NCBI GenBank assembly: GCA_040394775.1
Contig: JBEBRN010000009.1
Location: 1-64,000, forward strand
Origin: 40-80 sp040394775
GTDB taxonomy: Bacteria; Bacteroidota; Bacteroidia; Flavobacteriales_D; Crocinitomicaceae
DNA length: 64,000 nucleotides
Direction: 5' to 3'
This document shows, in pieces, positions 17,687-26,428 of the stretch. The notes beneath the pieces were generated by a model. It made no database searches, was not told the origin of the DNA, and saw only the letters and a list, made by a program, of their open reading frames with translations. Position numbers and translations under genes: made by a program. How positions within the stretch are numbered: position 1 is the first letter of the stretch; each line of letters opens with the position of its first letter.

Positions 17687-18261
17687 TAGCACTTCTTCAC
17701 ATATTGCGTTATAATCACAATCTGTTGCCCTTCGACACGTCCTTCGATAAATTCACCATTGTTAGGGTCTAAACGTATGTTGCGAACCGTTGTTCCTCGT
17801 TTAGCGGTAAATCCACCACCTTTCACTGTTAAATCTTTGATTAAGACAACGCTGTCGCCACTTTGAAGGATATTTCCATTGCTGTCGATATGTTTGATCG
17901 CATTTTCATCTTCTTCGACCATTCCTGCTTTTGCCCATTCTAATGTTTCATCTTCTAGATATATCATATCCAATAGATTTTGTGGCCAGCTTTCATTTTT
18001 GAGTTGGTGCAACATTCTATAAGCAATGACTTTAACAGCAGGAACTTCACTCCACATGCTGTCATTCAAACAATGCCAATGAACGGGATTGATTTTTTCT
18101 GCATCCGTTAACTGTTCATGACAAGTGCCACAAGTGAATATATAATCGTTCGCATTATTATTGCGTGGAGGTGTTACCTCAAAAGACGTTAAATTATCAG
18201 TTGATCCGCACAATTCACATGTTGCGCCACTTCTTTCGGTCAGTTCTTTTTCAAAGCTCAT
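17686..18261 (-). CDS. PhnA family zinc-ribbon protein
   Basis: Protein of 191 residues. An N-terminal zinc-ribbon-like part has two CxxC pairs (CELCG at 15-19 and CGTC at 44-47), and the C-terminal PhnA domain contains LQSGDSVVLIKDLTVKGGG and KRGTTVRNIRL. PhnA was named for its position in the E. coli phosphonate region, but the protein is not the phosphonoacetate hydrolase and its role is not settled. No phosphonate genes are near. A -7 match (TATCTTTG, 18290-18297) lies 29 bases upstream. Confidence 0.88.
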   Translation of the reverse strand: MSFEKELTERSGATCELCGSTDNLTSFEVTPPRNNNANDYIFTCGTCHEQLTDAEKINPVHWHCLNDSMWSEVPAVKVIAYRMLHQLKNESWPQNLLDMIYLEDETLEWAKAGMVEEDENAIKHIDSNGNILQSGDSVVLIKDLTVKGGGFTAKRGTTVRNIRLDPNNGEFIEGRVEGQQIVIITQYVKKC

Positions 18262-18289
18262 ATCTAATGGATTTAAATTTCAGAAGTTA

Positions 18290-18297
18290 CAAAGATA
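18290..18297 (-). promoter_or_regulatory. Predicted -7 element of the PhnA gene
   Basis: Minus-strand TATCTTTG, exact TAnnTTTG match, about 30 bases before the ATG. Confidence 0.5.
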
Positions 18298-18346
18298 CGA
18301 TTTTATGCCCTATGATAGTTAACTTTAAATTGCTGCATGAGTAGTG

Positions 18347-20569
18347 TTACTTTACAAAAATGCGTTTTACAATTCCTTCAGGATGTTTGTCGGTCATTAT
18401 TTTAACGAGGTAAATTCCTTGCGTTGCATTGGTAAGTTGAATCATTTTGTTCTTCCATACGAGCTCCATGACTTTTCCATTGATATCCACAATTTGAATG
18501 GATTTAATTTCATCATTGGATTCATTATCGATGTAGAAGGTTCCGTTGGAAGGATTCGGATAAATGACAAATTTATTTTCTAGGTTTTCAATTTCGTTTA
18601 TACCGACTATAATGTCAGGATTGTGTTCAAAATGCCATAAACCGCCCAATTCCATTCCCATAAATAAGTTGAAGCGACCGTCATTGTCTATGTCTGCAAT
18701 AAATGGTGCGCTGTAACCACGCGTGTCAATCCATAAATAATCATCACTGATAGTTTCAAAAGTCGTCTGTAATTGATTGTTAACGACGATGTTTTTATAG
18801 AAATGTAGTTTTCCGTTGGAACTTCCGCATAATAAAAACCACTCATCGTTATTTTGAAATAAATGCGGCGTTGCGTAGCCAATATAATTCTCCGAAACAT
18901 TTACATTTCCAAAGGTTTTGGTCACCAGTGTAAATTGATAATCACTTGGAGTTCCTGTATTTTCATAGTGCCATATTTTTCCATTTTTAGTTCCAATGAG
19001 TAAATCCAACAATCCATCTTCGTTTAAATCAACTAATTGAGGAGTAGCGCCACCTTCACATTTTATAGCTGTTCCAGTATTGTCTACTAACAAAATGATA
19101 GGCGCAAATATTTGATTGGAATTGGCTATTAAAATGTAAAGCTTACCATTGTCATTTCCTATGACAACGTCTTTTTCTCCATCATTGTTGAGGTCTCCAA
19201 AAGAAGGGATAGCACGTAAACCGACATTTAGCGAAGGAAGATCTAAAAAATTAGTATCCGTTAAAACCAATTTCGGAGTTGTCGTTGTTCCTTGATTTTC
19301 GAATAAATACAAAGTGCTTTTTTTGACACTATCTGCATTCATTTCAAAGTAATTCCCAACGACTAAATCAAGTAATCCATCTTTGTTGATATCTGTCACA
19401 ATAGGTACAGATCCCATTCCAACATCAATACCTTCATTTTGAATAAAGTTAGTTGTGACGAACGAAAATTCTGGCTGAGTATCCGTTCCAATGTTTTTGT
19501 AAAACCAGACACTCTCTTTGTTGTTGGAATTATTCTTGTCGTTTGGTGTTGCAATTAAATCTTTAACGCCATCAAAATCGACATCTTCGTAAAAGCTAGC
19601 TGCAAAACTCAATACGTTAACTCGCTTAGAATTGCTGGGAAATAAAATATCTTGACTCATCATGGCTGAATTGGTATTTACAGCTGTTCCACCGTTGATT
19701 AACAAATTGAGATTACGGTAAGAGATATTTCCTAGAATTAAATCCTTGACGCCATTGTTGTCATAATCCAATGCTAGAACTGTTCCACCAGAATGTCTAA
19801 ATTCTCCTGATTTTGGATCGACAACACCTGTGTTTCCATCACAAGGTGCTTCGTTTGGACTTAGTACAATTTCAAAAGTATGCGCTCCCTCTTTAAATTT
19901 TCCCCAACATTCATTTTTCAATTCAAAAATCAATGAATCAGGAATACCGTATAATTCCATACTTTGATTTTGATGATATTCCATGCGTTGTCCACTAATG
20001 TGATACGTCAAAATATCGATATCACCATCGTTATCAACGTCTACATACGCTGGAATGTCTGTTGTGCTAATGTATAAATTTGAAATATCATGAAAATAGC
20101 TAGACATCAATAATGGAGAGATCAATTCCCATGAAAGACCATTTTGTACTGTTCCCGTATTTCGATAAACTTTCGTTCCACCAGTGGCAGCAGCAAATAA
20201 ATCTTTTTTACCATCACCATCGTAATCCACTAAGGCTACACGATAATTCAAATTAGCAGGGAAGTATTTTTTTCCATTGTACACATATTGGTAGGTGCGA
20301 ACACCATTTTCAAGGATGTTTTCGAACAACAAAACTTGATTAGAAGAACGGTCAAAAATAAATAAATCATCGTCACCATCAAAATCAAAATCAATCGTCG
20401 AAAATTGTGGATTATTTACGCCTCCAAAAAATGCTTTTTCATATAATTCGCCCTCTTTAATGACAGGTATATTGTTTTGAAAATCAAACTGAAACTGAGC
20501 TGAGGTGGTTGAAAAATTATTTGCGATTAAAAAAAAAGCAAGTAAAGAAAAAAAACGATAATTTCGCAT
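18347..20569 (-). CDS. VCBS/FG-GAP repeat protein with T9SS C-terminal sorting domain
   Basis: Secreted protein of about 740 residues. After the signal peptide there are many FG-GAP/VCBS repeats with Ca-binding-like loops (DFDFDGDDDLFIFD, DYDGDGKKDLFA, DVDNDGDIDILT, DLNNDGEKDVVIG, DLNEDGLLDLLIG), the pattern of an integrin-like beta-propeller. The last about 80 residues are a type A Por sorting domain (VIYPNPSNGTFYIDN to the final VKRIFVK), so export by the type IX system and surface attachment are expected. I chose the ATG at 20569; a GTG four codons upstream is possible. Divergent from the SGNH gene with 44 bases between. Confidence 0.92.
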   Translation of the reverse strand: MRNYRFFSLLAFFLIANNFSTTSAQFQFDFQNNIPVIKEGELYEKAFFGGVNNPQFSTIDFDFDGDDDLFIFDRSSNQVLLFENILENGVRTYQYVYNGKKYFPANLNYRVALVDYDGDGKKDLFAAATGGTKVYRNTGTVQNGLSWELISPLLMSSYFHDISNLYISTTDIPAYVDVDNDGDIDILTYHISGQRMEYHQNQSMELYGIPDSLIFELKNECWGKFKEGAHTFEIVLSPNEAPCDGNTGVVDPKSGEFRHSGGTVLALDYDNNGVKDLILGNISYRNLNLLINGGTAVNTNSAMMSQDILFPSNSKRVNVLSFAASFYEDVDFDGVKDLIATPNDKNNSNNKESVWFYKNIGTDTQPEFSFVTTNFIQNEGIDVGMGSVPIVTDINKDGLLDLVVGNYFEMNADSVKKSTLYLFENQGTTTTPKLVLTDTNFLDLPSLNVGLRAIPSFGDLNNDGEKDVVIGNDNGKLYILIANSNQIFAPIILLVDNTGTAIKCEGGATPQLVDLNEDGLLDLLIGTKNGKIWHYENTGTPSDYQFTLVTKTFGNVNVSENYIGYATPHLFQNNDEWFLLCGSSNGKLHFYKNIVVNNQLQTTFETISDDYLWIDTRGYSAPFIADIDNDGRFNLFMGMELGGLWHFEHNPDIIVGINEIENLENKFVIYPNPSNGTFYIDNESNDEIKSIQIVDINGKVMELVWKNKMIQLTNATQGIYLVKIMTDKHPEGIVKRIFVK

Positions 20570-20613
20570 ATAATTTAGCACGTAATTTGATTAGTAATTA
20601 CAAATTTAAAAGT

Positions 20614-21621
20614 ATGAAGTTAAGAATTCTTTTTATCATATCTCTGTTTTTTTATTCTGGAATAATGGCACAGCAAACAATCCAAGAAAACATCTCCGTT
20701 TTATTCATTGGCAATAGTTATACATTTATGAATGACATGCCTTTTATGTTTCAAAAAATGGCCAAAGAAGAGGGTGTAAATGCTTATGTCGATACGGTTG
20801 TGCATGGTGGGAAAAATCTACAATATCATGCTTCACGAAAAGAAACGTATGAGAAAATTCGTTCGAGAAATTGGACCTATGTTGTCATTCAAGGGCATAG
20901 TAATGAATTTGCCACACCAAAAACTGATATTGAGAAGAAATCAAAGATGTATTTGAGCCAGTTAATTGATAGTGTGAGAACAAATAATTCCTGTACGAAA
21001 ATCGCTTTGTATATGACGTGGGCGTATAGCACTGGAAATAAAAACTGGGAACCAATTGACACCTACGATAAAATGCAAAACATGGTAAAAGACAATTACA
21101 TGTGGATGGCACGTGATTTCAACACCGTTGTTGCTCCTGTTGGCTTTGTTTGGCAAGATGTTCGTAAAAAAATGAAGAGTCTAAATTTATATATGGAAGA
21201 TGAAAAACATCCTAATTTATACGGTTCGTTTATTGCTGCTTCTACCTTTCTAATGACGATTACAAAGAAGAGTCCAGTTGGAAGTCCCATCCAATTAGAT
21301 ATGAATCCAGATACGAAAGAGTTTATTGAAAGAGAAGTTTTCGCCATTGTTTCAGACTATCAAAAATGGCGAAATTTTGCAGATGAATTACCTATCACAC
21401 CAGGTTTTGACGCCGTCGTAATGAATAATCGAAAAGTCAAATTGTTTGATAACTCAAAGGGAGGATTAGAAGTAACGTATAAGATAAATAGTACGATTGA
21501 ACTGGATGAGTTAAATCCAGAATTTCAAATTTCTAAAAAAGACACCAGTATAACCATTCAACAAGAAGTGAGAGAAGTGTGCAAATCATTTACCCTTACT
21601 AGAAAGATTGAGTTAGAATAA
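20614..21621 (+). CDS. SGNH/GDSL-type hydrolase-like secreted protein (DUF4886-like)
   Basis: Protein of 335 residues with a signal peptide (RILFIISLFFYSGIMAQ). Block I of the SGNH fold is VLFIGNSYTF with the likely Ser nucleophile. The Gly block is HGGKNLQYH, YVVIQGHSNEF supplies the Asn-block position, and DEKHPN near the end supplies the catalytic Asp-x-x-His. It may be an esterase or deacetylase acting outside the cytoplasm; the substrate is unknown. The frame can be extended 35 codons upstream, but that would remove the signal peptide, so I start at the ATG at 20614. Confidence 0.83.
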   Translation: MKLRILFIISLFFYSGIMAQQTIQENISVLFIGNSYTFMNDMPFMFQKMAKEEGVNAYVDTVVHGGKNLQYHASRKETYEKIRSRNWTYVVIQGHSNEFATPKTDIEKKSKMYLSQLIDSVRTNNSCTKIALYMTWAYSTGNKNWEPIDTYDKMQNMVKDNYMWMARDFNTVVAPVGFVWQDVRKKMKSLNLYMEDEKHPNLYGSFIAASTFLMTITKKSPVGSPIQLDMNPDTKEFIEREVFAIVSDYQKWRNFADELPITPGFDAVVMNNRKVKLFDNSKGGLEVTYKINSTIELDELNPEFQISKKDTSITIQQEVREVCKSFTLTRKIELE

Positions 21622-21720
21622 AAGCGGATTTCTCTACGTTTACCATTTGTATTTCAAGAGATTATTTTAATGTGCTGAGCCACAATTTGTAGCGATACTT
21701 GAAATATCAATTCTTTATTT

Positions 21721-21961
21721 TTCTTTTACTTTTTGTCCGTCAAAATACCGACGGTACCGTCGGGACATCGTCGTGATCTTTTCCGTCACCCAAATCTTCC
21801 TTATTGCTTGTAAAAATAAAACTCGCTATCGCTCAAACAGTTATTTTTACTACAGCAATTTACCTTCGGTGCTACTTTGTGGTCGTCGTATGGGTTCAGA
21901 CGAAAAAATCAATTCCGATTCTACATCGGAACAGGTTACGACATCCTAATCCATCGTTGAG
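21721..21961. repeat. Dispersed intergenic repeat, copy A (upstream of prfC)
   Basis: Two blocks are shared with copy B beyond prfC: a 25-base block (21721-21745, identical) and a 60-base block (21902-21961, 56 of 60 identical). The second holds the hairpin TTCCGAT-tctac-ATCGGAA (21913-21931). The middle differs between copies, and copy A has the 16-bp palindrome CCGACGGTACCGTCGG (21748-21763). Confidence 0.8.
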
Positions 21962-22069
21962 TCTGGGTTTTTCGTTCGACATATACTATAATCACTAAAT
22001 ACGAGCACATAAAATAATATTCACGCTTATCTTCCTGAATAATTCATCGATTTTTATTAAAATCACACT

Positions 22070-22077
22070 ATCTTTGT
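22070..22077 (+). promoter_or_regulatory. Predicted -7 element of prfC
   Basis: TATCTTTG, exact TAnnTTTG match, 16 bases upstream of the prfC ATG. Confidence 0.55.
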
Positions 22078-22093
22078 GTTCAAATTTTGAGAG

Positions 22094-23683
22094 ATGAAGC
22101 ATTCCGAGGCAATAGAAAAAAGAAGAACATTTGGCATTATAGCACACCCTGACGCGGGAAAAACTACATTGACAGAAAAATTATTGCTATTCGGAGGTGC
22201 TATTCAATCGGCTGGAGCAGTAAAAAACAACAAAATCAAGAAAGCAGCCACTTCTGACTTCATGGAAATTGAAAAGCAAAGAGGTATATCCGTTGCTACC
22301 TCTGTGATGGCGTTTGAATATGGTGGAAAACAAATCAACATTCTCGATACTCCTGGACACAAGGATTTCGCCGAAGATACCTATCGTACCTTGACGGCTG
22401 TGGATAGCGTTATTCTTGTTATCGACTGTGCAAATGGTGTGGAATCTCAAACGGAAAAATTGATGGAAGTGTGTCGTATGCGTAATACGCCGGTGATTAT
22501 TTTTGTCAATAAAATGGATAGGGAAGGGAAGGACGCTTTCACTTTATTAGACGAATTAGAAGAGAAATTAAATATTCAAGTGTGTCCTTTAACATGGCCG
22601 ATTGGAATGGGTGACCGTTTCAAAGGTGTGTATAACATTCATAAAAAGCATTTGAATTTATTTCAAGCGAATAAAACGAAAATATCAAAAGACATTGTTT
22701 CTATTACTGATTTAGCAGATCCTCAATTAGATGAAATTATCGGAGAAAATCCGGCCAATGAATTACGAGAAGAAGTAGAAACGGTAACAGGTGTTTATGA
22801 TGCGTTTGATAAAGATCAATATCTAAAAGGAATAACAGCCCCTTTGTTTTTTGGTTCAGCAGTGAATAATTTCGGTGTACAAGAATTATTGGATACCTTT
22901 ATTGAAATATCGCCTTCACCAAGAGGTCGAGAATCGGATGCGCGTTTTATCGAACCAGAAGATAATAAATTCTCAGGATTTGTTTTTAAAATTCACGCTA
23001 ACTTAGATCCGAAGCATAGAGATAGAATTGCTTTTTTACGTATCGTTTCGGGGAAGTTTGAACGAAATACGTTTTACGAACACGTTAGAATCGGTAAGCG
23101 ATTCAAATTTGCGAATCCAACGTCTTTCTTAGCACAAGACAAAACAGTTATAGACGAAGCTTTTCCTGGAGACGTTATTGGTTTATATGACACAGGAAAT
23201 TTCAAAATTGGAGATACATTAACGGAAGGCGAAAAATTTATGTTTAAAGGAATTCCGAGCTTCTCTCCAGAAATATTTATGGAATTAGAAAACCTTGATC
23301 CGATGAAATCGAAACAATTGGAAAAAGGAATCAAACAATTAACAGATGAAGGTGTCGCGCAATTATTTGTGCAGCAACCAGGAAATCGACGAATTGTTGG
23401 AACAGTCGGGCAGTTACAGTTTGAAGTGATTCAGTACCGTTTGACCAATGAATATGGGGCAAACTGTCGTTTTTCTCCGAAAAGCTATCATTTAGCCACG
23501 TGGATTACATCTGATGATGAGGTGCAATTGGATAAATTCCTTCAAACCAAGACAGGAAATATAGCGAAAGACAAAGATGAAAATTGGGTCTTTTTAGCAG
23601 AAACACCTTTCTTATTACAGATGGCGGAACAAGATTATCCAGCGATAACATTCCACAGAACATCTAATTTTAAATTGGATTGA
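22094..23683 (+). CDS. prfC: Peptide chain release factor 3
   Basis: RF3 of 529 residues, a translational GTPase that recycles RF1/RF2 after peptide release. The G-domain motifs are HPDAGKTTLTEK (G1), a switch region ending EKQRGISV, DTPGHKDF (G3) and FVNKMDR (G4). The family-specific domain 3 includes VGTVGQLQFEV. Length and order match bacterial RF3 with no gaps. The gene stands alone and is flanked on both sides by copies of the same intergenic repeat. Confidence 0.98.
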   Translation: MKHSEAIEKRRTFGIIAHPDAGKTTLTEKLLLFGGAIQSAGAVKNNKIKKAATSDFMEIEKQRGISVATSVMAFEYGGKQINILDTPGHKDFAEDTYRTLTAVDSVILVIDCANGVESQTEKLMEVCRMRNTPVIIFVNKMDREGKDAFTLLDELEEKLNIQVCPLTWPIGMGDRFKGVYNIHKKHLNLFQANKTKISKDIVSITDLADPQLDEIIGENPANELREEVETVTGVYDAFDKDQYLKGITAPLFFGSAVNNFGVQELLDTFIEISPSPRGRESDARFIEPEDNKFSGFVFKIHANLDPKHRDRIAFLRIVSGKFERNTFYEHVRIGKRFKFANPTSFLAQDKTVIDEAFPGDVIGLYDTGNFKIGDTLTEGEKFMFKGIPSFSPEIFMELENLDPMKSKQLEKGIKQLTDEGVAQLFVQQPGNRRIVGTVGQLQFEVIQYRLTNEYGANCRFSPKSYHLATWITSDDEVQLDKFLQTKTGNIAKDKDENWVFLAETPFLLQMAEQDYPAITFHRTSNFKLD

Positions 23684-24118
23684 TTTATTTAGGGTTTGCT
23701 AAAAAAGTGTATTATTCAATTTCTAGCTAACTGATATTTTACATTGCAGTTTAAAAATTCAATTTTTATCTTTCTTTTACTTTTTGTCCGTCAAAAAGAG
23801 AAAAAGCACAGCTTTTGAAGACGTAAAAACGAGAAGCGGTAGTGCCGAAGTTTTAAGGATAAATCTCGTCACCGTGAGTTTGGGTCCCGGTGAAAAAATC
23901 AATTCCGATTCTTCATCGGAACAAGTTGCGACATCCTAATCCGTCGTTGAGATTAGAATCTTCAATTGTTTATGATAATCCACAAGAAAATAAGCTTAAA
24001 AATTTAACACAAGTGCATAACTTTGAACGAATTTTGTGAGATATCCTTGCACTTGAATTTTGCAAATTAACTATAAATGACTGATCTTCAAAATTAATAA
24101 ACAGGTCCTATTAATTTA
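23684..24118. other. Intergenic region holding repeat copy B
   Basis: No gene seen up to the pseudogene scar that starts at 24119. It carries the second copy of the dispersed repeat (23772-23951); the remaining bases are AT-rich and featureless. Confidence 0.65.
23772..23951. repeat. Dispersed intergenic repeat, copy B (downstream of prfC)
   Basis: Block 1 at 23772-23796 is identical to copy A. Block 2 at 23892-23951 differs from copy A at four positions. The hairpin TTCCGAT-tcttc-ATCGGAA (23903-23921) keeps both arms and changes only in the loop. Same orientation as copy A. Confidence 0.8.
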
Positions 24119-24232
24119 TCACTGTGCGATAAAAACAGGAATATCCACCAAGTGTCTCACTTTGTTGAAGGTTTTTCCAAAGATAAAATCCTTGACTCCT
24201 TTGTGTCCGTGACTTCCCTTCAAGAGCCAACT
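24119..24232 (-). pseudogene. 3' fragment of a universal stress protein (uspA) gene
   Basis: In the minus-strand frame ending with TGA at 24121-24119 the sequence reads SWLLKGSHGHKGVKDFIF followed by GKTFNKVRHLVDIPVFIAQ. The GSHG-x-x-G, later G-x(4)-KV and final IPV are the C-terminal ATP-binding and dimer signature of UspA proteins. No N-terminal part exists; upstream it joins directly to the 5' end of a lipoprotein gene (24220-24351) in another frame. Confidence 0.7.
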
Positions 24233-24351
24233 CCCGTTATAGGATTTAAAACACGTCCTTTTACGGTTATGTTTTTACCGATTTTGGTGCAGGCAAAAGC
24301 TATCATTAAAATGAGTGCTATCGAAGATATATGTCTAATTGAATGTATCAA
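24220..24351 (-). pseudogene. 5' fragment of a type-A lipoprotein paralogue
   Basis: From a TTG at 24351 the frame gives 43 codons matching the first part of the intact neighbour (HSIRHISSIALILMIAFACT, then KIGKNITVKGRVLNPITG) and stops at TGA 24222-24220. The match at DNA level continues to about base 24218, where a shared GGCTCnTGAAGGGA-like stretch also belongs to the uspA fragment. It is therefore a deletion scar that joined two genes. It begins six bases after the stop of the lipoprotein gene at 24358. Confidence 0.8.
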
Positions 24352-24357
24352 TTTTTT

Positions 24358-25023
24358 CTAATAATAAATATTCCAAATTTTTGTCGTTCCAGCATCTAAA
24401 AAAATACTATCTCTTATTGTTGTTTCGACTCCGTTTTTAGTAACCGTTCCATTATATTTATACCAGCCCATTGGTGCTTGATTTAAATTCCCTTGTTGAT
24501 CAATACAACCAGTATATATTGCAGGGTTAGGTACGTTATCATAAAACCCAGAAATAGAATGAGTTCTAAAAATACTTAATTTATCGTTTTGATCGAAACA
24601 GCTTGTATTTTTAATATTAATTTGCAATTCCCCATACGGCACCAAATGATAATCGACGTGCATTACTTTTCCTTTATCGACTTTTAACATAGAATAATAT
24701 TGTCCTTTGTAGTCCCAACCTAAACTATAAAGTTCTTGATAATTTACTATATTGGTAGAAAGCCAAATTGGTCCCATTCGTCCAGCGTTTAATTCAAAAT
24801 ACCCATTTTCATCTGTCGTTGTTGATTTAATAGTTTTGTATCCTCCATTGTATTCTAAATTCCTATTTCTAAGCAATCGTATTTCTATCCCTTCATGAGC
24901 CTCTCCCGTTATAGGATTTAAAACACGTCCCTTTACGGTTATGTTTTTGCCGATTTTGGTGCAGGCAAAAACTATCATCAAAATGAGTGCTACCGAAGAT
25001 ATATGTCTAATTGAATGTTTCAA
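24358..25023 (-). CDS. Array lipoprotein A1 (carboxypeptidase-regulatory-like plus second beta domain)
   Basis: Lipoprotein of 221 residues starting with TTG at 25023 (lipobox VFAC, then TKIGKNITVKGRV). An N-terminal Ig-like carboxypeptidase-regulatory-type domain (about 28-120; NPITGEAHEGIEI, DENGYFEL) leads into the array-conserved segment MLKVDKGKVMHVDYHLVPYG. The C-terminal half is divergent, with two conserved cysteines (SCFDQND and YTGCID) that could form a disulfide. The family role is unknown. It follows A2 with a nine-base gap and is the last full member of the array. Confidence 0.82.
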   Translation of the reverse strand: MKHSIRHISSVALILMIVFACTKIGKNITVKGRVLNPITGEAHEGIEIRLLRNRNLEYNGGYKTIKSTTTDENGYFELNAGRMGPIWLSTNIVNYQELYSLGWDYKGQYYSMLKVDKGKVMHVDYHLVPYGELQINIKNTSCFDQNDKLSIFRTHSISGFYDNVPNPAIYTGCIDQQGNLNQAPMGWYKYNGTVTKNGVETTIRDSIFLDAGTTKIWNIYY

Positions 25024-25032
25024 AATCTCTAA

Positions 25033-25692
25033 TTAATAATCAATGTTTAGCGTTACGACTCCTGTTTCATTAATAGTGACGGTGTCATATACGTAATTTG
25101 TAACACCTGAACGAATTACTTTTGTTTCATAGAAGTAAGTTCCCATCGGAAGTTTATATGGATCAGTACTATTAAATGAATAACATCCAACTCTAGGAGT
25201 TGACCAAATATCAATACCATCATCTTCTAAGAGCCATTTATGTCTAAAATACATTGTATCATTAGCTCCACTACAATTTACATTATGAATATTTATTTTT
25301 ATTTCCCCATACGGCACCAAATGATAATCGACATGCATTACTTTTCCTTTATCGACTTTTTTCATAGAATAATAGTGTCCTTCGTAGTTAAAACCTAGTG
25401 AATAATTTTGTCCTATTTCTCCTGGAATTAAATAGATAGGACCTAATCGCATGGCATTAATTTCAAAGTTGCCATTTTCATCAGAGATAACTTTTTTTAT
25501 CGCTTTGTAACCTCCATTATATTGAAGGTTTTGGCTTCTTAATAGTTTTATTTCTACTCCCGAAATGCCTTGACCCGTTATAGGATTTATCACTTTTCCC
25601 TTTACGGTTATGTTTCTACCGATTTTGGTGCAGGATGCAAGTGTGATTAAAACTATCACAATCCATGCTTTATTTAAAAGTAACTTTTTCAT
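25033..25692 (-). CDS. Array lipoprotein A2
   Basis: Lipoprotein of 219 residues, the only type-A copy with an ATG start and a different leader (MKKLLLNKAWIVIVLITLASC). The first domain (KGKVINPITGQGISGVEIKL, DENGNFEINA) and the junction segment KVDKGKVMHVDYHLVPYG are nearly identical to A1 and A3. The C-terminal part is its own, with Cys in VNCSGANDT and VGCYSF and the closing phrase GVVTLNIDY. The leader swap at a conserved boundary points to recombination. Confidence 0.82.
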   Translation of the reverse strand: MKKLLLNKAWIVIVLITLASCTKIGRNITVKGKVINPITGQGISGVEIKLLRSQNLQYNGGYKAIKKVISDENGNFEINAMRLGPIYLIPGEIGQNYSLGFNYEGHYYSMKKVDKGKVMHVDYHLVPYGEIKINIHNVNCSGANDTMYFRHKWLLEDDGIDIWSTPRVGCYSFNSTDPYKLPMGTYFYETKVIRSGVTNYVYDTVTINETGVVTLNIDY

Positions 25693-25734
25693 TGTATGAT
25701 GATTTTTTTGTGAAATAGTTCGTTATTATTCCTA

Positions 25735-26379
25735 CTAATAATTAATTATTTGTTCATTTTGTTGATTTGGAAGTACCTCGAAATCTTCTACAAAGCTATT
25801 TGAAATACCGTTTCTTATTACCGTGTATTTTGTATGAATTGTACCCATTGGAACCTTATCCCATGATGTTGTATATCCATCACACCCTGTTAAAACCCAA
25901 TCAACATCTAGAAAGGAATTGGCTTGATTAGTTTTGTTAATAATTAGTGTATCATTTGCTCCTTGGCAATTGATGTTGTTGATTTTAATACGATATTCCC
26001 CATACGGAACTAAATGATAATCGACGTGCATTACTTTTCCTTTATCGACTTTTAACATAGAATAATAGTGTCCTTCGTAGTTAAAACCTAATTTATAGCC
26101 TCCCGTTTGTGCTTGAATCCAAACAGGTCCTAGTCGAGTTGCACTAATTTCAAAATTGCCATTTTCATCAGTCATGGTGTGTTTAACTTCTTTATACCCA
26201 CCATTATATTGCAAATTCTCACTTTTTATTAACTCAATCGTTGCCCCTTCATATCCTTGACCAGTTATAGGATTTAAAACACGACCTTTTACGGTTATGT
26301 TTCTACCGATTTTGGTGCAGGCAAAAGCTATCATCAAAATGAGTGCAAACAGCGATATATGTTTAATTGAATGTTTCAA
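25735..26379 (-). CDS. Array lipoprotein A3
   Basis: Lipoprotein of 214 residues starting with TTG at 26379, with the same leader as A1 (KHSIKHISLFALILMIAFAC). The regulatory-like domain contains NPITGQGYEGATIEL and DENGNFEISA, and the shared KVDKGKVMHVDYHLVPYG segment follows. The C-terminal half has INCQGANDT and TGCDGY and ends EQIINY. The -20 to -1 sequence before the TTG is the same as before A1. Between A3 and B2 lies a 3' scar of another paralogue. Confidence 0.82.
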   Translation of the reverse strand: MKHSIKHISLFALILMIAFACTKIGRNITVKGRVLNPITGQGYEGATIELIKSENLQYNGGYKEVKHTMTDENGNFEISATRLGPVWIQAQTGGYKLGFNYEGHYYSMLKVDKGKVMHVDYHLVPYGEYRIKINNINCQGANDTLIINKTNQANSFLDVDWVLTGCDGYTTSWDKVPMGTIHTKYTVIRNGISNSFVEDFEVLPNQQNEQIINY

Positions 26380-26388
26380 AATCTCTAA

Positions 26389-26412
26389 TTAATAATCAAT
26401 ATTAGTAGTAAC
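26389..26412 (-). pseudogene. 3' scar of a lost type-A lipoprotein
   Basis: Minus-strand codons read VTTNIDY then TAA, matching the last codons of A2 (VTLNIDY then TAA), and they run into the same spacer that precedes A1. Only the end of the gene remains; upstream it meets B2 sequence. It marks a second deletion in the array. Confidence 0.55.
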
Positions 26413-26428
26413 TTTCTCATATAAGTGA

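Larger units (their letters stand above)
21622..22093. other. Intergenic region holding repeat copy A
   Basis: No credible gene. It contains the first copy of a dispersed repeat (block 1 at 21721-21745, block 2 at 21902-21961), a perfect 16-bp palindrome (21748-21763), and the predicted prfC promoter at 22070-22077. Confidence 0.7.

Noticed and set aside
17686..18261. Phosphonate degradation function for PhnA
   Set aside because: No phosphonate genes nearby, and the family name comes from map position, not activity.
21804..21998. 64-codon plus-strand frame between the SGNH gene and prfC
   Set aside because: It lies in the dispersed repeat, and copy B does not keep the frame.
24152..24361. 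Plus-strand 69-codon open frame after prfC
   Set aside because: It is antisense to the lipoprotein/uspA scar; the minus-strand readings match known families and explain the sequence better.
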